From Rhodococcus rhodochrous (GTDB lineage: Bacteria; Actinomycetota; Actinomycetes; Mycobacteriales; Mycobacteriaceae): 64,000 nucleotides of DNA. Both the position numbers and the translations under genes were made by a program. Under the pieces are notes generated by a model. That model was not told the DNA's origin and ran no database searches. It worked only from the letters and a program-made list of their open reading frames with translations. Of this stretch, positions 31,546 through 40,100 are shown piece after piece (the first letter of the stretch is position 1; every line of letters begins with the position of its first letter). Location of the stretch: assembly GCF_014854695.1 (NCBI RefSeq), contig NZ_CP027557.1, positions 868,001 to 932,000 of the forward strand, in the 5' to 3' direction.

Positions 31546-31924
31546 GCTGATTACTCCGGCCCCGGCTCTCACCACTGTTGTGAAGCTACTTACGCCGCTG
31601 CTTGCTCCGGTCCCTGTCACAACAAGGATGCCGAAGACGCGGCCGCCGTCGATCGTGCGCGTCGACCGCGCTGGCGGTGTCATGGCCAACAAGGTCACCG
31701 ACCGGCCCGTGCTGATCTTCGAGTGCTGGGCACCGGACGAGCCTGCCGCTGAACAACTCGCTGACCGTGTGCGCGCACTGCTCAAAGCACACCGGTTCAG
31801 TTCCGTCGACGGTGTGCGTCTGCTCGGCTGGGAAGAAGCTGGCTGCGCCCACTTCGACGACCCGGACGTGACCACGCAATCCCGGTGGCAGATCACCGGC
31901 ACTCTCGGCATCGCCGCGAGATAG
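31538..31924 (+). CDS. Tail terminator protein
   Basis: 128 residues from GTG 31538, overlapping the upstream stop. The alpha/beta pattern (ITPAPALTTVVKLLTPLLAP, RPVLIFECWAPDEPAAEQLA, WQITGTLGIAA) matches the lambda gpU/SPP1 gp17-type tail terminator, which caps the tail tube. Position immediately upstream of the major tail gene agrees. Confidence 0.75.
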   Translation: MVELITPAPALTTVVKLLTPLLAPVPVTTRMPKTRPPSIVRVDRAGGVMANKVTDRPVLIFECWAPDEPAAEQLADRVRALLKAHRFSSVDGVRLLGWEEAGCAHFDDPDVTTQSRWQITGTLGIAAR

Positions 31925-31990
31925 AACCACCTGCTCCATTCCCTTTCCCCAGGCGCGTCCCACACTTGCCTTCGAAAGGGGCACCCCATC

Positions 31991-32797
31991 ATGGCCGACA
32001 TTTCTGTTGCCGCCCCCCGATCCACCGGAACACTGTTCCGCGCACCCATCGGCACTTCGCTGCCCACCGACGCCGTCACCGATCTGGCATCGGTCTCGCC
32101 GTTGTACGAGGACCTCGGTGACCTCGGCGAATCCGGCATCGCCCGGTCCATCAGCCGAGACACCCAAAAGAAGAAGGCCTTCGGTGGGCACACCGTGGCG
32201 ATCCTGCAGAACGACTACACCGAGACGCTGCAGACCACCCTGCTCGACGACTACAACGGTTCCGTTCTCAAGTCGATCTTCGGTGACGACAACGTCATCT
32301 TCGACTTGGACGGGTTCCCCACGGTTGTCGATTCCACCAAGCAGGTGCTGCCCCGGTGCGTGTGGATCGCCGACACCCTCGACAACGAGAACCGGCTCAA
32401 GCGCCTCGTCGTCGCCGAAGGGCAGATCACCACGGTCGGGGACCACTCGCTGGTGCACACCGACACGGTCGAATACCCGATCACCATCGAGGTGTTCGAG
32501 AAGAACGCCCGCTTCGTTCGCGAATACCGCTCCCCGGCTCTCGGTTCCGCAGCCGCTGTTCCGGTCATCGACTCGTTCGACCCGGCCACGGTCGACTCGG
32601 ACGGTGGGTTGGTCGCGGTCCGCGGCTTCGGCTTCGCCGGTGTCACCGGTGTAACCGTCGACGGAGACGCGGTCGAATACACGGTGCTGTCCGCGAACTG
32701 GATCGTCCTCGACGTTCCCGCCGGATCCGGAACCGTGCTGGTAGTCGTCTCCAACGCGGCCGGCCCCTCGACCGCCGCCACGCTCACCTACGCGTGA
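31991..32797 (+). CDS. Major tail protein with C-terminal Ig-like domain
   Basis: 268 residues. The N-terminal about 180 residues follow the actinophage tail-tube pattern (LFRAPIGTSLPTDAVTDLAS ... ETLQTTLLDDYNGSVLKSIF). The last about 80 (PVIDSFDPATVDSDGGLVAV, ending STAATLTYA) form an IPT/TIG-type Ig domain, a common surface addition that may bind carbohydrates. Confidence 0.9.
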   Translation: MADISVAAPRSTGTLFRAPIGTSLPTDAVTDLASVSPLYEDLGDLGESGIARSISRDTQKKKAFGGHTVAILQNDYTETLQTTLLDDYNGSVLKSIFGDDNVIFDLDGFPTVVDSTKQVLPRCVWIADTLDNENRLKRLVVAEGQITTVGDHSLVHTDTVEYPITIEVFEKNARFVREYRSPALGSAAAVPVIDSFDPATVDSDGGLVAVRGFGFAGVTGVTVDGDAVEYTVLSANWIVLDVPAGSGTVLVVVSNAAGPSTAATLTYA

Positions 32798-32835
32798 GCC
32801 CCGCAAGGCACCACCTCGGTGGGTGTCTTCCTGTT

Positions 32836-32886
32836 CCCGCCCGGTGAAGGTTCACCGTTGGGACGCGCCGCCTCTCACCGGGCGGG
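32836..32886. terminator. 12-bp hairpin after major tail gene
   Basis: CCCGCCCGGTGA and TCACCGGGCGGG are perfectly complementary across 27 nt. An alternative local hairpin (CGGTGAA with TTCACCG) shares the same bases, so two structures compete. It could attenuate transcription so that the major tail protein is made in excess. Confidence 0.5.
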
Positions 32887-32928
32887 CTCGGCGCTCCCAC
32901 ACCACGATCTGAAGAAAGGCGTGTCCCT

Positions 32929-33342
32929 ATGTCCGCTACTTCCGCTTCGCCGTTCATCGTTCCCAAGTCCGGCGCCGAGAACCCCGACAACTACTTCACC
33001 TTCCAGATCGAGGAAGACGGACCGACGTATCGGCTGCCGTTCCTGCAGTACTTGCCAGGGCCAGCTGTCGAACTGCTCGAGCATCCCGGCAATCGTGGTT
33101 CGTACGGCTTCGTGAAGGAACTGATCCGGCGGGTCGACCCGAAGGTCGCCGCTGCGATATCCGCTGCGAAGCTCACCCGTCCGCAGCTGCTCGGAACCTT
33201 CCGGACCGAGAAGACCGGTGAGAAGGACAAGGACGGCAACGATATCGAGAAGGACGTCGTCGTCGAGCACGGCATCCACTCGATGTGGGTCGAGGCATCG
33301 AAGGTGTCGGAGGGGGAATCCTCGGCCTCCGACGCCTCCTAG
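32929..33342 (+). CDS. Tail assembly chaperone, short form (G)
   Basis: 137 residues. Typical upstream chaperone gene of siphoviruses: between major tail and tape-measure genes, followed by an overlapping frame reached by -1 frameshifting near its end. N-terminal SPFIVPKSGAENPDNYFTFQ, helical middle, Ser/Asp-rich end. It helps fold tape measure and tail tube. Confidence 0.85.
   Translation: MSATSASPFIVPKSGAENPDNYFTFQIEEDGPTYRLPFLQYLPGPAVELLEHPGNRGSYGFVKELIRRVDPKVAAAISAAKLTRPQLLGTFRTEKTGEKDKDGNDIEKDVVVEHGIHSMWVEASKVSEGESSASDAS
33312..33318 (+). promoter_or_regulatory. Candidate -1 frameshift site GGGGGAA
   Basis: Zero-frame codons are GAG GGG GAA. A -1 slip with GGG in the P site allows perfect re-pairing and continues as GGA ATC CTC, entering the downstream frame eight codons before the G stop. 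It is not a canonical XXXYYYZ heptamer, since A-site GAA would move to GGA. Confidence 0.6.
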
Positions 33343-33941
33343 CCGACCCGGAGACGGCGGGGGCCATCCAGGCCGACCTGCTCGACCGGGGACTGAACCT
33401 CGTAGATCTCGGGACGTGGAAACTGTCGTACTGGGACCTGCTGTGCGTGTTCCGGTGGCTGAAATCTGATTCGGCGCTGATGCGTCTGCGACACCCGGAT
33501 TCGTGGCAGTGGAACCTCATCGAGTACCTCCTCGCCGGGATCTTCGACGGCATCCAAGGCGGCAACTGGCAACGCGCCGGCAACAAGAACACGCCGAAAC
33601 CGAAGCCACTGCCACGACCCGGCATCGACGGGAAGAAGGCGAACACACGTGTCGTCAAGGACACCGACGTGGTCTCGGTGCCGGCAACCGACATTCGTGC
33701 CGAACTCGCACGCCGGCGCGCCCAGTACACGCAGGCCGCCGTCGCTGTCGCGGACCCGGTCGAGCTACCCGAACCCACTCGGCCGGCCCGCCGCGGCCGA
33801 CTCCGAGCGGCGGAGGTACGCGCGATCCGAAAGATGGCTCGAGCCGGTCTCAATGCGGAACAACTCGCCGCGGGATTCGGCTCCAGCGTCACGAGTATCG
33901 AGAAGATCGTCGCAGGGAAGACGTACCGCTGGATCGCGTGA
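33315..33941 (+). CDS. Tail assembly chaperone, frameshift extension (T)
   Basis: This frame has no good start codon or ribosome site of its own. Joined by -1 frameshift to G it gives a G-T fusion of about 337 residues, as in lambda gpG-T. The extension begins GILGLRRLLADPETAGAIQA, contains a Trp-rich section (TWKLSYWDLLCVFRWLKSDS) typical of actinophage T regions, and ends in an HTH-like basic helix (EVRAIRKMARAGLNAEQLAA), which is unusual. Confidence 0.85.
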   Translation, partial: GILGLRRLLADPETAGAIQADLLDRGLNLVDLGTWKLSYWDLLCVFRWLKSDSALMRLRHPDSWQWNLIEYLLAGIFDGIQGGNWQRAGNKNTPKPKPLPRPGIDGKKANTRVVKDTDVVSVPATDIRAELARRRAQYTQAAVAVADPVELPEPTRPARRGRLRAAEVRAIRKMARAGLNAEQLAAGFGSSVTSIEKIVAGKTYRWIA

Positions 33942-33958
33942 CGAGTACGATGACCGAT

Positions 33959-34168
33959 CTAGCGTCGGATGATGCGAGCGACCTTACGGATGCGAGCGTC
34001 ATTTCTTTCCCGGCGTTCAGCGATGGCCTTGTCGTCACCCGGCCACGTCACTAGCCATGCTGCGGCCATTATTACGAGCGCGATGATGATCGCCGCCGTC
34101 GATTGGGTGCCAATACCCACGAACAGCACGATCATGCCGATGAGGCCGACAAACGTTTTAGGTCGCAT
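33959..34168 (-). CDS. Leftward two-TM protein inside tail operon
   Basis: 69 residues from ATG 34168, chosen because GGAGGG lies 7 bp upstream. Two hydrophobic helices (about 5-21 and 25-42: FVGLIGMIVLFVGIGTQ, TAAIIIALVIMAAAWLV) and a strongly basic tail (ERRERNDARIRKVARIIRR). It runs opposite to all surrounding genes and has its own -10 box, so it is probably a moron expressed in the lysogen. A role in superinfection exclusion is possible but only a guess. Confidence 0.7.
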   Translation of the reverse strand: MRPKTFVGLIGMIVLFVGIGTQSTAAIIIALVIMAAAWLVTWPGDDKAIAERRERNDARIRKVARIIRR

Positions 34169-34198
34169 ATCTGAGCCCTCCATTGAATGAATGGGGGA

Positions 34199-34204
34199 AT
34201 TGTA
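34199..34204 (-). promoter_or_regulatory. -10 box for the leftward moron
   Basis: Reads TACAAT on the minus strand (5 of 6 to consensus), about 31 bp upstream of ATG 34168. The -35 region is weak (TACCTG at 17-bp spacing). An inverted repeat CCCTA...TAGGG (34216-34233) overlaps that region and could be an operator. Confidence 0.5.
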
Positions 34205-34312
34205 CGTTTTGCATGCCCTATCAGGTAGTAGGGGGCGAGCTTATTGGGCGTGTGTGGTGACGACAGCACGCAAATCTCGATCCCACCGTATGAAACTGAA
34301 CATCGAACCGTG

Positions 34313-34344
34313 AAGCCCCCATTCTTGTCTCGCGACGGGGGCTT
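34313..34344. terminator. Hairpin AAGCCCCC/GGGGGCTT before tape measure
   Basis: An 8-bp perfect stem with a 16-nt loop and TTT after it on the plus strand. It separates the chaperone/moron region from the tape-measure gene and may stop transcripts entering the moron region from either side. Confidence 0.6.
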
Positions 34345-34379
34345 TCGCGTGCCCGGGCTCGGGCGGCAGGAGGTGGCTT

Positions 34380-37300
34380 ATGGCCGGCATGGAACTAGCC
34401 ACGGCATATGTGTCCCTGGTCGTGGATACCAAGGGCATGTCGCGGGAGATCGATCGGACGCTACGGGCATCAGGCGCGGCCGCCGACCGCGCGGGCCGCG
34501 ACATGGGCGATCGGATGTCGTCCGCGCTCGGGAAGACACTCAAGGCTGGCGCGATCGGCGCGACCGCAGCAGCCACCACCGCCGCGGTCGCCGGGATCGG
34601 CACCGCGCTGAATAAGGGCTGGCAGCGGCTCTACGCCATCGACGACGCGCAAGGCAAGCTGACAGCGCTCGGTCATACTTCGCAGTCGACCGCGAAGATC
34701 ATGGAGTCTGCCCTCGCTTCGGTGAAGGGAACCTCGTACGGACTCGGTGAAGCCGCCACGATCTCTGCATCGGCTGTGGCGGCCGGTATCGAGCCCGGCA
34801 AGGAATTGACCAAGTACCTGTCGTTGATCGCGGACACCGCGACCGTCGCCGGTGCGCCCCTGGAAGAGATCGGCCTGTTGTTCAATCAGGCCACCACCAA
34901 GGGCAAGGTCTACACGCTGCAGCTCAACCAGCTCGCGCAGCGTGGCATCCCGATCTACCAGTACCTCGCGAAGGAACTCGGGGTCACTCAGGAGGCCCTG
35001 TCGGACATGGTGTCCGAGGGCAAAGTCGACGCCGAAACCTACCGGCGCGCGATCGAGAACAACATCGGCGGCGCGGCGACCGCGGCGACGACCGTGTCCT
35101 CGCAGTGGGCGAACACCATGGCCGCGATGGGCCGTCTCGGTGCCGCAGCTCTCGAGCCGACCTTCGGTCGGCTGACGGGCTGGCTCGGGTCCGGCATCGA
35201 GGGAATCGACGACCTGACCAATCAGGTGAAGCCCCTTGCACAGGCGCTCGACGCCAAGGTGTTCGAAGAATGGGGGCCGAAACTCGCCGAGGCATTCTCG
35301 GCGCTTCGTGACAATGATCTCGCGACGGACTCGGTGGAACGCCTGCAGTCTGTGTTCTCGGATCTGATGTCGACGGCGGAGGTCCTGTGGCCATCGGTGC
35401 GGCAGATCGGGGAGTCGTTGCTTGCGGCGACCGCGGCTACAGGCGTGTCGACGTGGCAAATCTTGCTGTCGACACTTGAGGCAGTTGCCCCCATCCTCGA
35501 TTCCGCTCTGGTGCCGGCGCTGCAGCTGGTGGCGTCGCTGATGGAGGACAACCAGTGGGCCGTGACAGGGCTCATGTTGGCGTTCGCGGCGTTCCGGACG
35601 GTCCCCGCTCTGATGCGTCCAGTTGCGGCGGGCATCGCGTCGGTCACGTCCGCCGTGTCTGGTGCACGTGCCGGAGTCGCGAACTTCGGTGGAGCGGTGC
35701 GGGACTCGTACGCGTGGGCCAGGCAAGCCAACCCCCAGATGTCGGCGTTCTCCCAGACCGTGAAGGTGGCGGGTGTGAATGCGTCGGCCGCGTTCGGTTC
35801 GATTCGTCAAGGCGCGTCGAATGCAATCGCTGCAATGGGTGGGCTTGCAACGCTTGGTGTCACCGCCGCCCTGATTGCGATTCCCCAGTTGGTCACCTCT
35901 GCGAAGAACTGGGACCGGCAGGCCGAGATCAGCAGAAGCGCATCCGATGACGTTGCAGAGGCGCAACGTCGGATGGCGGAGGCATTCAATGATTCTGCCG
36001 GGAAGATCGACGACAGCGTGTTCTCTGAGGTCTCGACGCAGGCCGAGTTGCTGATACAGGAAATCGAGTCTCTCGCAGAGTCCGGTCCGGGATTCTGGGA
36101 TGCGTTCACTGCAGCTGGCAAGGATATTGCAGCGCCCTTCCAAGGGGAGTGGTGGACGGGCACCGAGGAGTACGACGAACAGGTTCGCGTTGCTGAACAA
36201 GCGCAGCGGACACTGGCCGCGCTCAACGATCTCGGAATCGGCACTTCCGAAGTTGCGCGTGCTATCGCCGGTGGTCAAGGTTCCTGGAACTCGTTCATCG
36301 GCAGTCTGCGCGCCACTGGAGAGGTTTCCGAGGACACGATCAGTCACCTGGAAGGTCTTCGTCGCACGGTCCTCGATCAACGTGAAGCAGCGAAGAGACT
36401 GTCCCCGGGAATCATGGAGTTGTCCGACCACTTCGCGACCCTTGCGGATACAGCATCCACAGCCGACGACAAGTCGAGCGCTCTCAAGCGCACTCTCGAC
36501 ATCCTCGCAGGCGGCACGCCTGATCTGAACGACGCGATGCAGGAATACAACGAGATGGTACGGGATGTCTCGGAGGCGACCGCTGATGTCTGGGACAAAT
36601 CGAAGGGTTGGGCACAGGAACTCATCGGCGAGAACGGCGTCGATACGGCCACTACGAACGGAGCGAAGCTCCGTGACACCTTCCTGGAAATCCGTGATGC
36701 GACCGCCGATGTTGTCGCATCTGGTGGCGACTTGGACGCCAGGCTGGCACAGAACGACGAGTTGTTCCAGAGACTCGCCACGTCGACGGGGTTGTCGATC
36801 GACGAGATCATGCGGCTCGCAGAACTCGAATCCTATCTTCCTGAGGTCTTCGAACTGGCCGTGCGGATTCAGGGTGCGGAGGACACCGAGTCGCAGCTGG
36901 CGGCGATCGGCACCTATATCGATCAGGTCCCGGACAAACCGTTGGTTCTCAACACCGATGGCCTCGAGAGTGCGATCGACAAACTTCGCGAGTACGGGTT
37001 CGAGGTCGAGGACATCGGCAACGGACAGGTCAAGATCGATATCGACGATGTCGAGGCGAACACGAAGCTCGACGAGTTCATCGCGGGACTTGAAGGGCTC
37101 GAGGACGTCGAGGTAATCCCCGGCGTCGACCTGGACACGACGATGTTCGATGCGAAGGCCGACACCGTCGACGATGTGATCGCGCTGTTGCACGACCAGG
37201 TCGCGGAGGCTGAAGCGGACCTGGTCATCACGAAGTTGCAAGAGGGCAAGGAGGTGTCGCTCAAGGAACTTGCCGATCTGTCGGAGAAGACCGCAGATCC

Positions 37301-39131
37301 TGAGGTGTACCTCAAGGATCTGCAGAAGTTCCTTGCGGACGCCGGCCTCGTCGAGCGAACGATCGCCGAGCTGCCGAAGACGCACGACGTGCAGATCCGG
37401 TTCACCGAGACCTACGCGGCTGCGCGCGCAGCGAACCCTGGTTTCGTCGGCCCGCTTGCGGTGCCGATGCATGCGACTGGTGCTCGACTCCCGACGACCG
37501 GGCCGGGGACGGACCGAACCGACGGAATCCTCGCCGCGACCAGAGCGGGAACGCCGGTGGCCTGGGTCGACGGCGGCGAATGGATCGTCAACTCGCGCAG
37601 CTCGGAGAAGTACAACGGGCTCCTGGCTGCGATCAACCGTGATGATCCGCGTCTGTCGATGCTCCCCGCATTCGCAGACGGCGGCCCGATCGTCCAGTCG
37701 ATGGTCCGTGCCGTCCAGCGTCGCTTCCCTGGCATGGAGTTCACGTCGGGGTTGCGGTTCACGGACAACGGATACCACTCGAAGAACCAGGCCGCGGACT
37801 TCTCGAACACCGGGGCGGGGATGCCCTCCACTCCGGAGATGCGGGCTCTCGCAGCGTGGATCGCCGACAACTATGCCGGTATCACGCTGCAGCTGATCCA
37901 TTCGCCGTTCAATCGGAATATCGGTCAGGGGCAAGGGTTTGTCGGGGATGGCGTCGGGTTCTATGGGTCCGGCACGATGGCCGAGCATCAGGACCACGTG
38001 CATTGGGCTGTCTCGCAGGAGGTCGGTGAGCCGACCGGTTCCACGCCGATGGGAATGGAACCGCCATCGGAGTGGACCGAGAAGGATGAGCTCGCCCTCG
38101 AGTCGGCTCGGGTTGCCGTGCTGCAGGCGATGGAAGCTCGTGACAAGGCGTATGCCAACGAGAAGAAGTCCGACGCGGACCGGCAGCAGGCCGACATCAA
38201 GGTGGCGCAGGCCGAATTGAAAGTTCGGGAGCTCGAGAAGAAGCGGGACGGTGAGGGTGGCGCCGCGATGATCGTCACGCCGGCCCCCGAGCTCGAAGGT
38301 GAGATGGACGAGGACAGCCTCGCTGTCCGCCGCGCCGAGATCGCCATCCTCGACGCTCAGCTCGCGCGTGACAAGGTCTATTCCGATCCGGACTCGACGA
38401 CGATCGACAAGGAGAAGGCCGACCTCGCAGTTTTCGAGGCCCGGAACAATCTCGACACCACGATCGAACGGATCGAGGAACGCGAGGAGAAGGACAAGGG
38501 CACCGGCAAGGACGGGTGGACGACCGAGACGCTGCGTGACCGTGTCGCGTCGTACGGCGCGCAGGTCGCCGGCATCATGTTCGACTCTGCGCTCGAGATC
38601 TTCGGTATCGAGTCGCGGTGGCTGGATATTCCGTGGCCGAAGTACGAACTCGGCTCGGCGAAGGACGGTAAGTCCAAGAAGAAGTCGAAGGAGAAGAAGC
38701 CCGAGATCATCGGGTCCCGTCAGGGCGACGCCGCGGATGGTGAGGGTGCGCATGCGCATCCGCTCGCGGGGCTGCTCGGCTATGACGGCCTGCAGGACTT
38801 CGCGGGGAAGCTGCCTGGCACGGGCACTCCGAAGTGGATCGAGGATCTTCTGCGGAAGGGGCCGAAGGTCTACGACTCGGGTGGCTGGCTCAATCCGGGT
38901 GATATCGGAATCAACCTCGGGCGTGATCCTGAGCCGGTGTTCACGCCGGCCGAGTTCGACAACATCGCGCAGATCGCCAATCTCGACTCGCTCGAACCGG
39001 CAGCGCCGACGTCGTACGACTTCTCGATCCAGATCGTGCAACCGACGTTCGCGAACGAGTCCCGGATGATCCGGTCCGCCACCGATGCCCAGCGGCGCCA
39101 GATGATGCGTTATGGAGGGAGGATGGTGTGA
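34380..39131 (+). CDS. Tape measure protein with M15-like peptidase domain
   Basis: 1583 residues from ATG 34380 (CAGGAGG upstream). Long helical protein with hydrophobic segments (about 60-80, 390-425, 480-505) typical of tape measures that set tail length and enter the membrane. A peptidase-like domain lies at about 1105-1215: H1133 and D1140 in GYHSKNQAADF and H1208 in HQDHVHW match the metal ligands of M15 D-Ala-D-Ala peptidases, suggesting local cell-wall digestion during infection. A charged coiled coil follows (about 1235-1300) and a Lys-rich stretch near 1420. Confidence 0.93.
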   Translation: MAGMELATAYVSLVVDTKGMSREIDRTLRASGAAADRAGRDMGDRMSSALGKTLKAGAIGATAAATTAAVAGIGTALNKGWQRLYAIDDAQGKLTALGHTSQSTAKIMESALASVKGTSYGLGEAATISASAVAAGIEPGKELTKYLSLIADTATVAGAPLEEIGLLFNQATTKGKVYTLQLNQLAQRGIPIYQYLAKELGVTQEALSDMVSEGKVDAETYRRAIENNIGGAATAATTVSSQWANTMAAMGRLGAAALEPTFGRLTGWLGSGIEGIDDLTNQVKPLAQALDAKVFEEWGPKLAEAFSALRDNDLATDSVERLQSVFSDLMSTAEVLWPSVRQIGESLLAATAATGVSTWQILLSTLEAVAPILDSALVPALQLVASLMEDNQWAVTGLMLAFAAFRTVPALMRPVAAGIASVTSAVSGARAGVANFGGAVRDSYAWARQANPQMSAFSQTVKVAGVNASAAFGSIRQGASNAIAAMGGLATLGVTAALIAIPQLVTSAKNWDRQAEISRSASDDVAEAQRRMAEAFNDSAGKIDDSVFSEVSTQAELLIQEIESLAESGPGFWDAFTAAGKDIAAPFQGEWWTGTEEYDEQVRVAEQAQRTLAALNDLGIGTSEVARAIAGGQGSWNSFIGSLRATGEVSEDTISHLEGLRRTVLDQREAAKRLSPGIMELSDHFATLADTASTADDKSSALKRTLDILAGGTPDLNDAMQEYNEMVRDVSEATADVWDKSKGWAQELIGENGVDTATTNGAKLRDTFLEIRDATADVVASGGDLDARLAQNDELFQRLATSTGLSIDEIMRLAELESYLPEVFELAVRIQGAEDTESQLAAIGTYIDQVPDKPLVLNTDGLESAIDKLREYGFEVEDIGNGQVKIDIDDVEANTKLDEFIAGLEGLEDVEVIPGVDLDTTMFDAKADTVDDVIALLHDQVAEAEADLVITKLQEGKEVSLKELADLSEKTADPEVYLKDLQKFLADAGLVERTIAELPKTHDVQIRFTETYAAARAANPGFVGPLAVPMHATGARLPTTGPGTDRTDGILAATRAGTPVAWVDGGEWIVNSRSSEKYNGLLAAINRDDPRLSMLPAFADGGPIVQSMVRAVQRRFPGMEFTSGLRFTDNGYHSKNQAADFSNTGAGMPSTPEMRALAAWIADNYAGITLQLIHSPFNRNIGQGQGFVGDGVGFYGSGTMAEHQDHVHWAVSQEVGEPTGSTPMGMEPPSEWTEKDELALESARVAVLQAMEARDKAYANEKKSDADRQQADIKVAQAELKVRELEKKRDGEGGAAMIVTPAPELEGEMDEDSLAVRRAEIAILDAQLARDKVYSDPDSTTIDKEKADLAVFEARNNLDTTIERIEEREEKDKGTGKDGWTTETLRDRVASYGAQVAGIMFDSALEIFGIESRWLDIPWPKYELGSAKDGKSKKKSKEKKPEIIGSRQGDAADGEGAHAHPLAGLLGYDGLQDFAGKLPGTGTPKWIEDLLRKGPKVYDSGGWLNPGDIGINLGRDPEPVFTPAEFDNIAQIANLDSLEPAAPTSYDFSIQIVQPTFANESRMIRSATDAQRRQMMRYGGRMV

Positions 39132-40090
39132 CGTCGATGTCACTGCCTCGTGGCATGACCATCAACATCCACGGCCAAGACGATTCCTTCTGGTGCGTCC
39201 ACGGCCCCGGCGCCGGTGCCCAGGGTGTCACTCTGGGCAAAGACCAAGTCCAAGGGCTGTTCTCGGCCCCGGTCCGCACCGCATGGGCGGCCGGGGCCCG
39301 CTCGGACGGCGGCGTCATGAAGGGCAAGTGGCACGACTGGCGCGACCTCGCCCTCGGATTCAACATCACATCCCAGGGTGTACGTCGCGGCAGCCAGCAG
39401 GACATCGCGTCGCGATTCCGTGAAGCCTTCGGCTACCGCGAGGACGAATGGGACCACGACGCGCACCTAGCGAAGATCGAGGTCATCACCCCGTCGACGA
39501 CGCGGTGGCTCTACGTCCAGATGTACGAGAACGAAGACTTCGATCCCGGCATCGACCCGCTGCTCGCCAACTACGAGAACCCGATCATCCCGCTGCGCGC
39601 CGGCCAACCCTTCTGGGAAGAAGAGGACCTGGTCTACGAGTGGTCCACCGACAAAAGCTCCGACTCGGGCGAGATCAAGGTGCGCAACCCGACGCACCAG
39701 CCGATGAAACAGGAGTGGGTCGTCACCCGCGGCGACTGGATTCTGCCGGACGTGTCGTGGGAAGGGAAGAAGTGGAACCGGCGGCCGGGTGTGTCGAAGG
39801 CGACCGGACGTGACGATCGCAATCGTGCGATCCCGCTGCCGACGATCGGTGCGCTCGAAGGCATCGGTCGGGTCAGCCTCGACACGACGCGAAAGCTCAT
39901 GATCCGCGACGCCGCGGACACGAACCTGCTCGGCCGGATGCCGATTCCCGGTATGCGGTTCAAGTACGTGATCCCGCCGTGCACGCAGGAGCAGACGCTG
40001 CCGGTGTCGGTGATGAACGCACCGGTCGGCGGCGCGAAGGTCAAGATCTATCTCCCGCGCCGGTACGAGCACCCCTACGGCACCAAGTGA
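39128..40090 (+). CDS. Distal tail protein (Dit-like minor tail)
   Basis: 320 residues from GTG 39128, overlapping the tape-measure stop. Beta-rich protein with N-terminal NIHGQDDSFWCVHGPGAGAQ and a galectin-like C-terminal half (MKQEWVVTRGDWILPDVSWE). Its position directly after the tape measure identifies it as the distal tail protein linking tube to baseplate in siphoviruses of Gram-positive hosts. Confidence 0.75.
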   Translation: MTSMSLPRGMTINIHGQDDSFWCVHGPGAGAQGVTLGKDQVQGLFSAPVRTAWAAGARSDGGVMKGKWHDWRDLALGFNITSQGVRRGSQQDIASRFREAFGYREDEWDHDAHLAKIEVITPSTTRWLYVQMYENEDFDPGIDPLLANYENPIIPLRAGQPFWEEEDLVYEWSTDKSSDSGEIKVRNPTHQPMKQEWVVTRGDWILPDVSWEGKKWNRRPGVSKATGRDDRNRAIPLPTIGALEGIGRVSLDTTRKLMIRDAADTNLLGRMPIPGMRFKYVIPPCTQEQTLPVSVMNAPVGGAKVKIYLPRRYEHPYGTK

Positions 40091-40100
40091 GGAGGTGGCT

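Noticed and set aside
33285-33314. Independent GTG start for the downstream tail chaperone frame
   Set aside because: No ribosome site and the family uses frameshifting; the preceding codons read as low-complexity Gly-rich shadow.
34244-34615. Rightward 123-codon frame before the tape measure
   Set aside because: Overlaps a terminator hairpin and the tape-measure start; Arg/Gly/His-rich.
34470-39143. 1557-codon open frame on the minus strand opposite the tape measure
   Set aside because: Arg/Leu/His-rich shadow of a high-GC gene; the plus strand encodes a clear tape-measure protein with a ribosome site.
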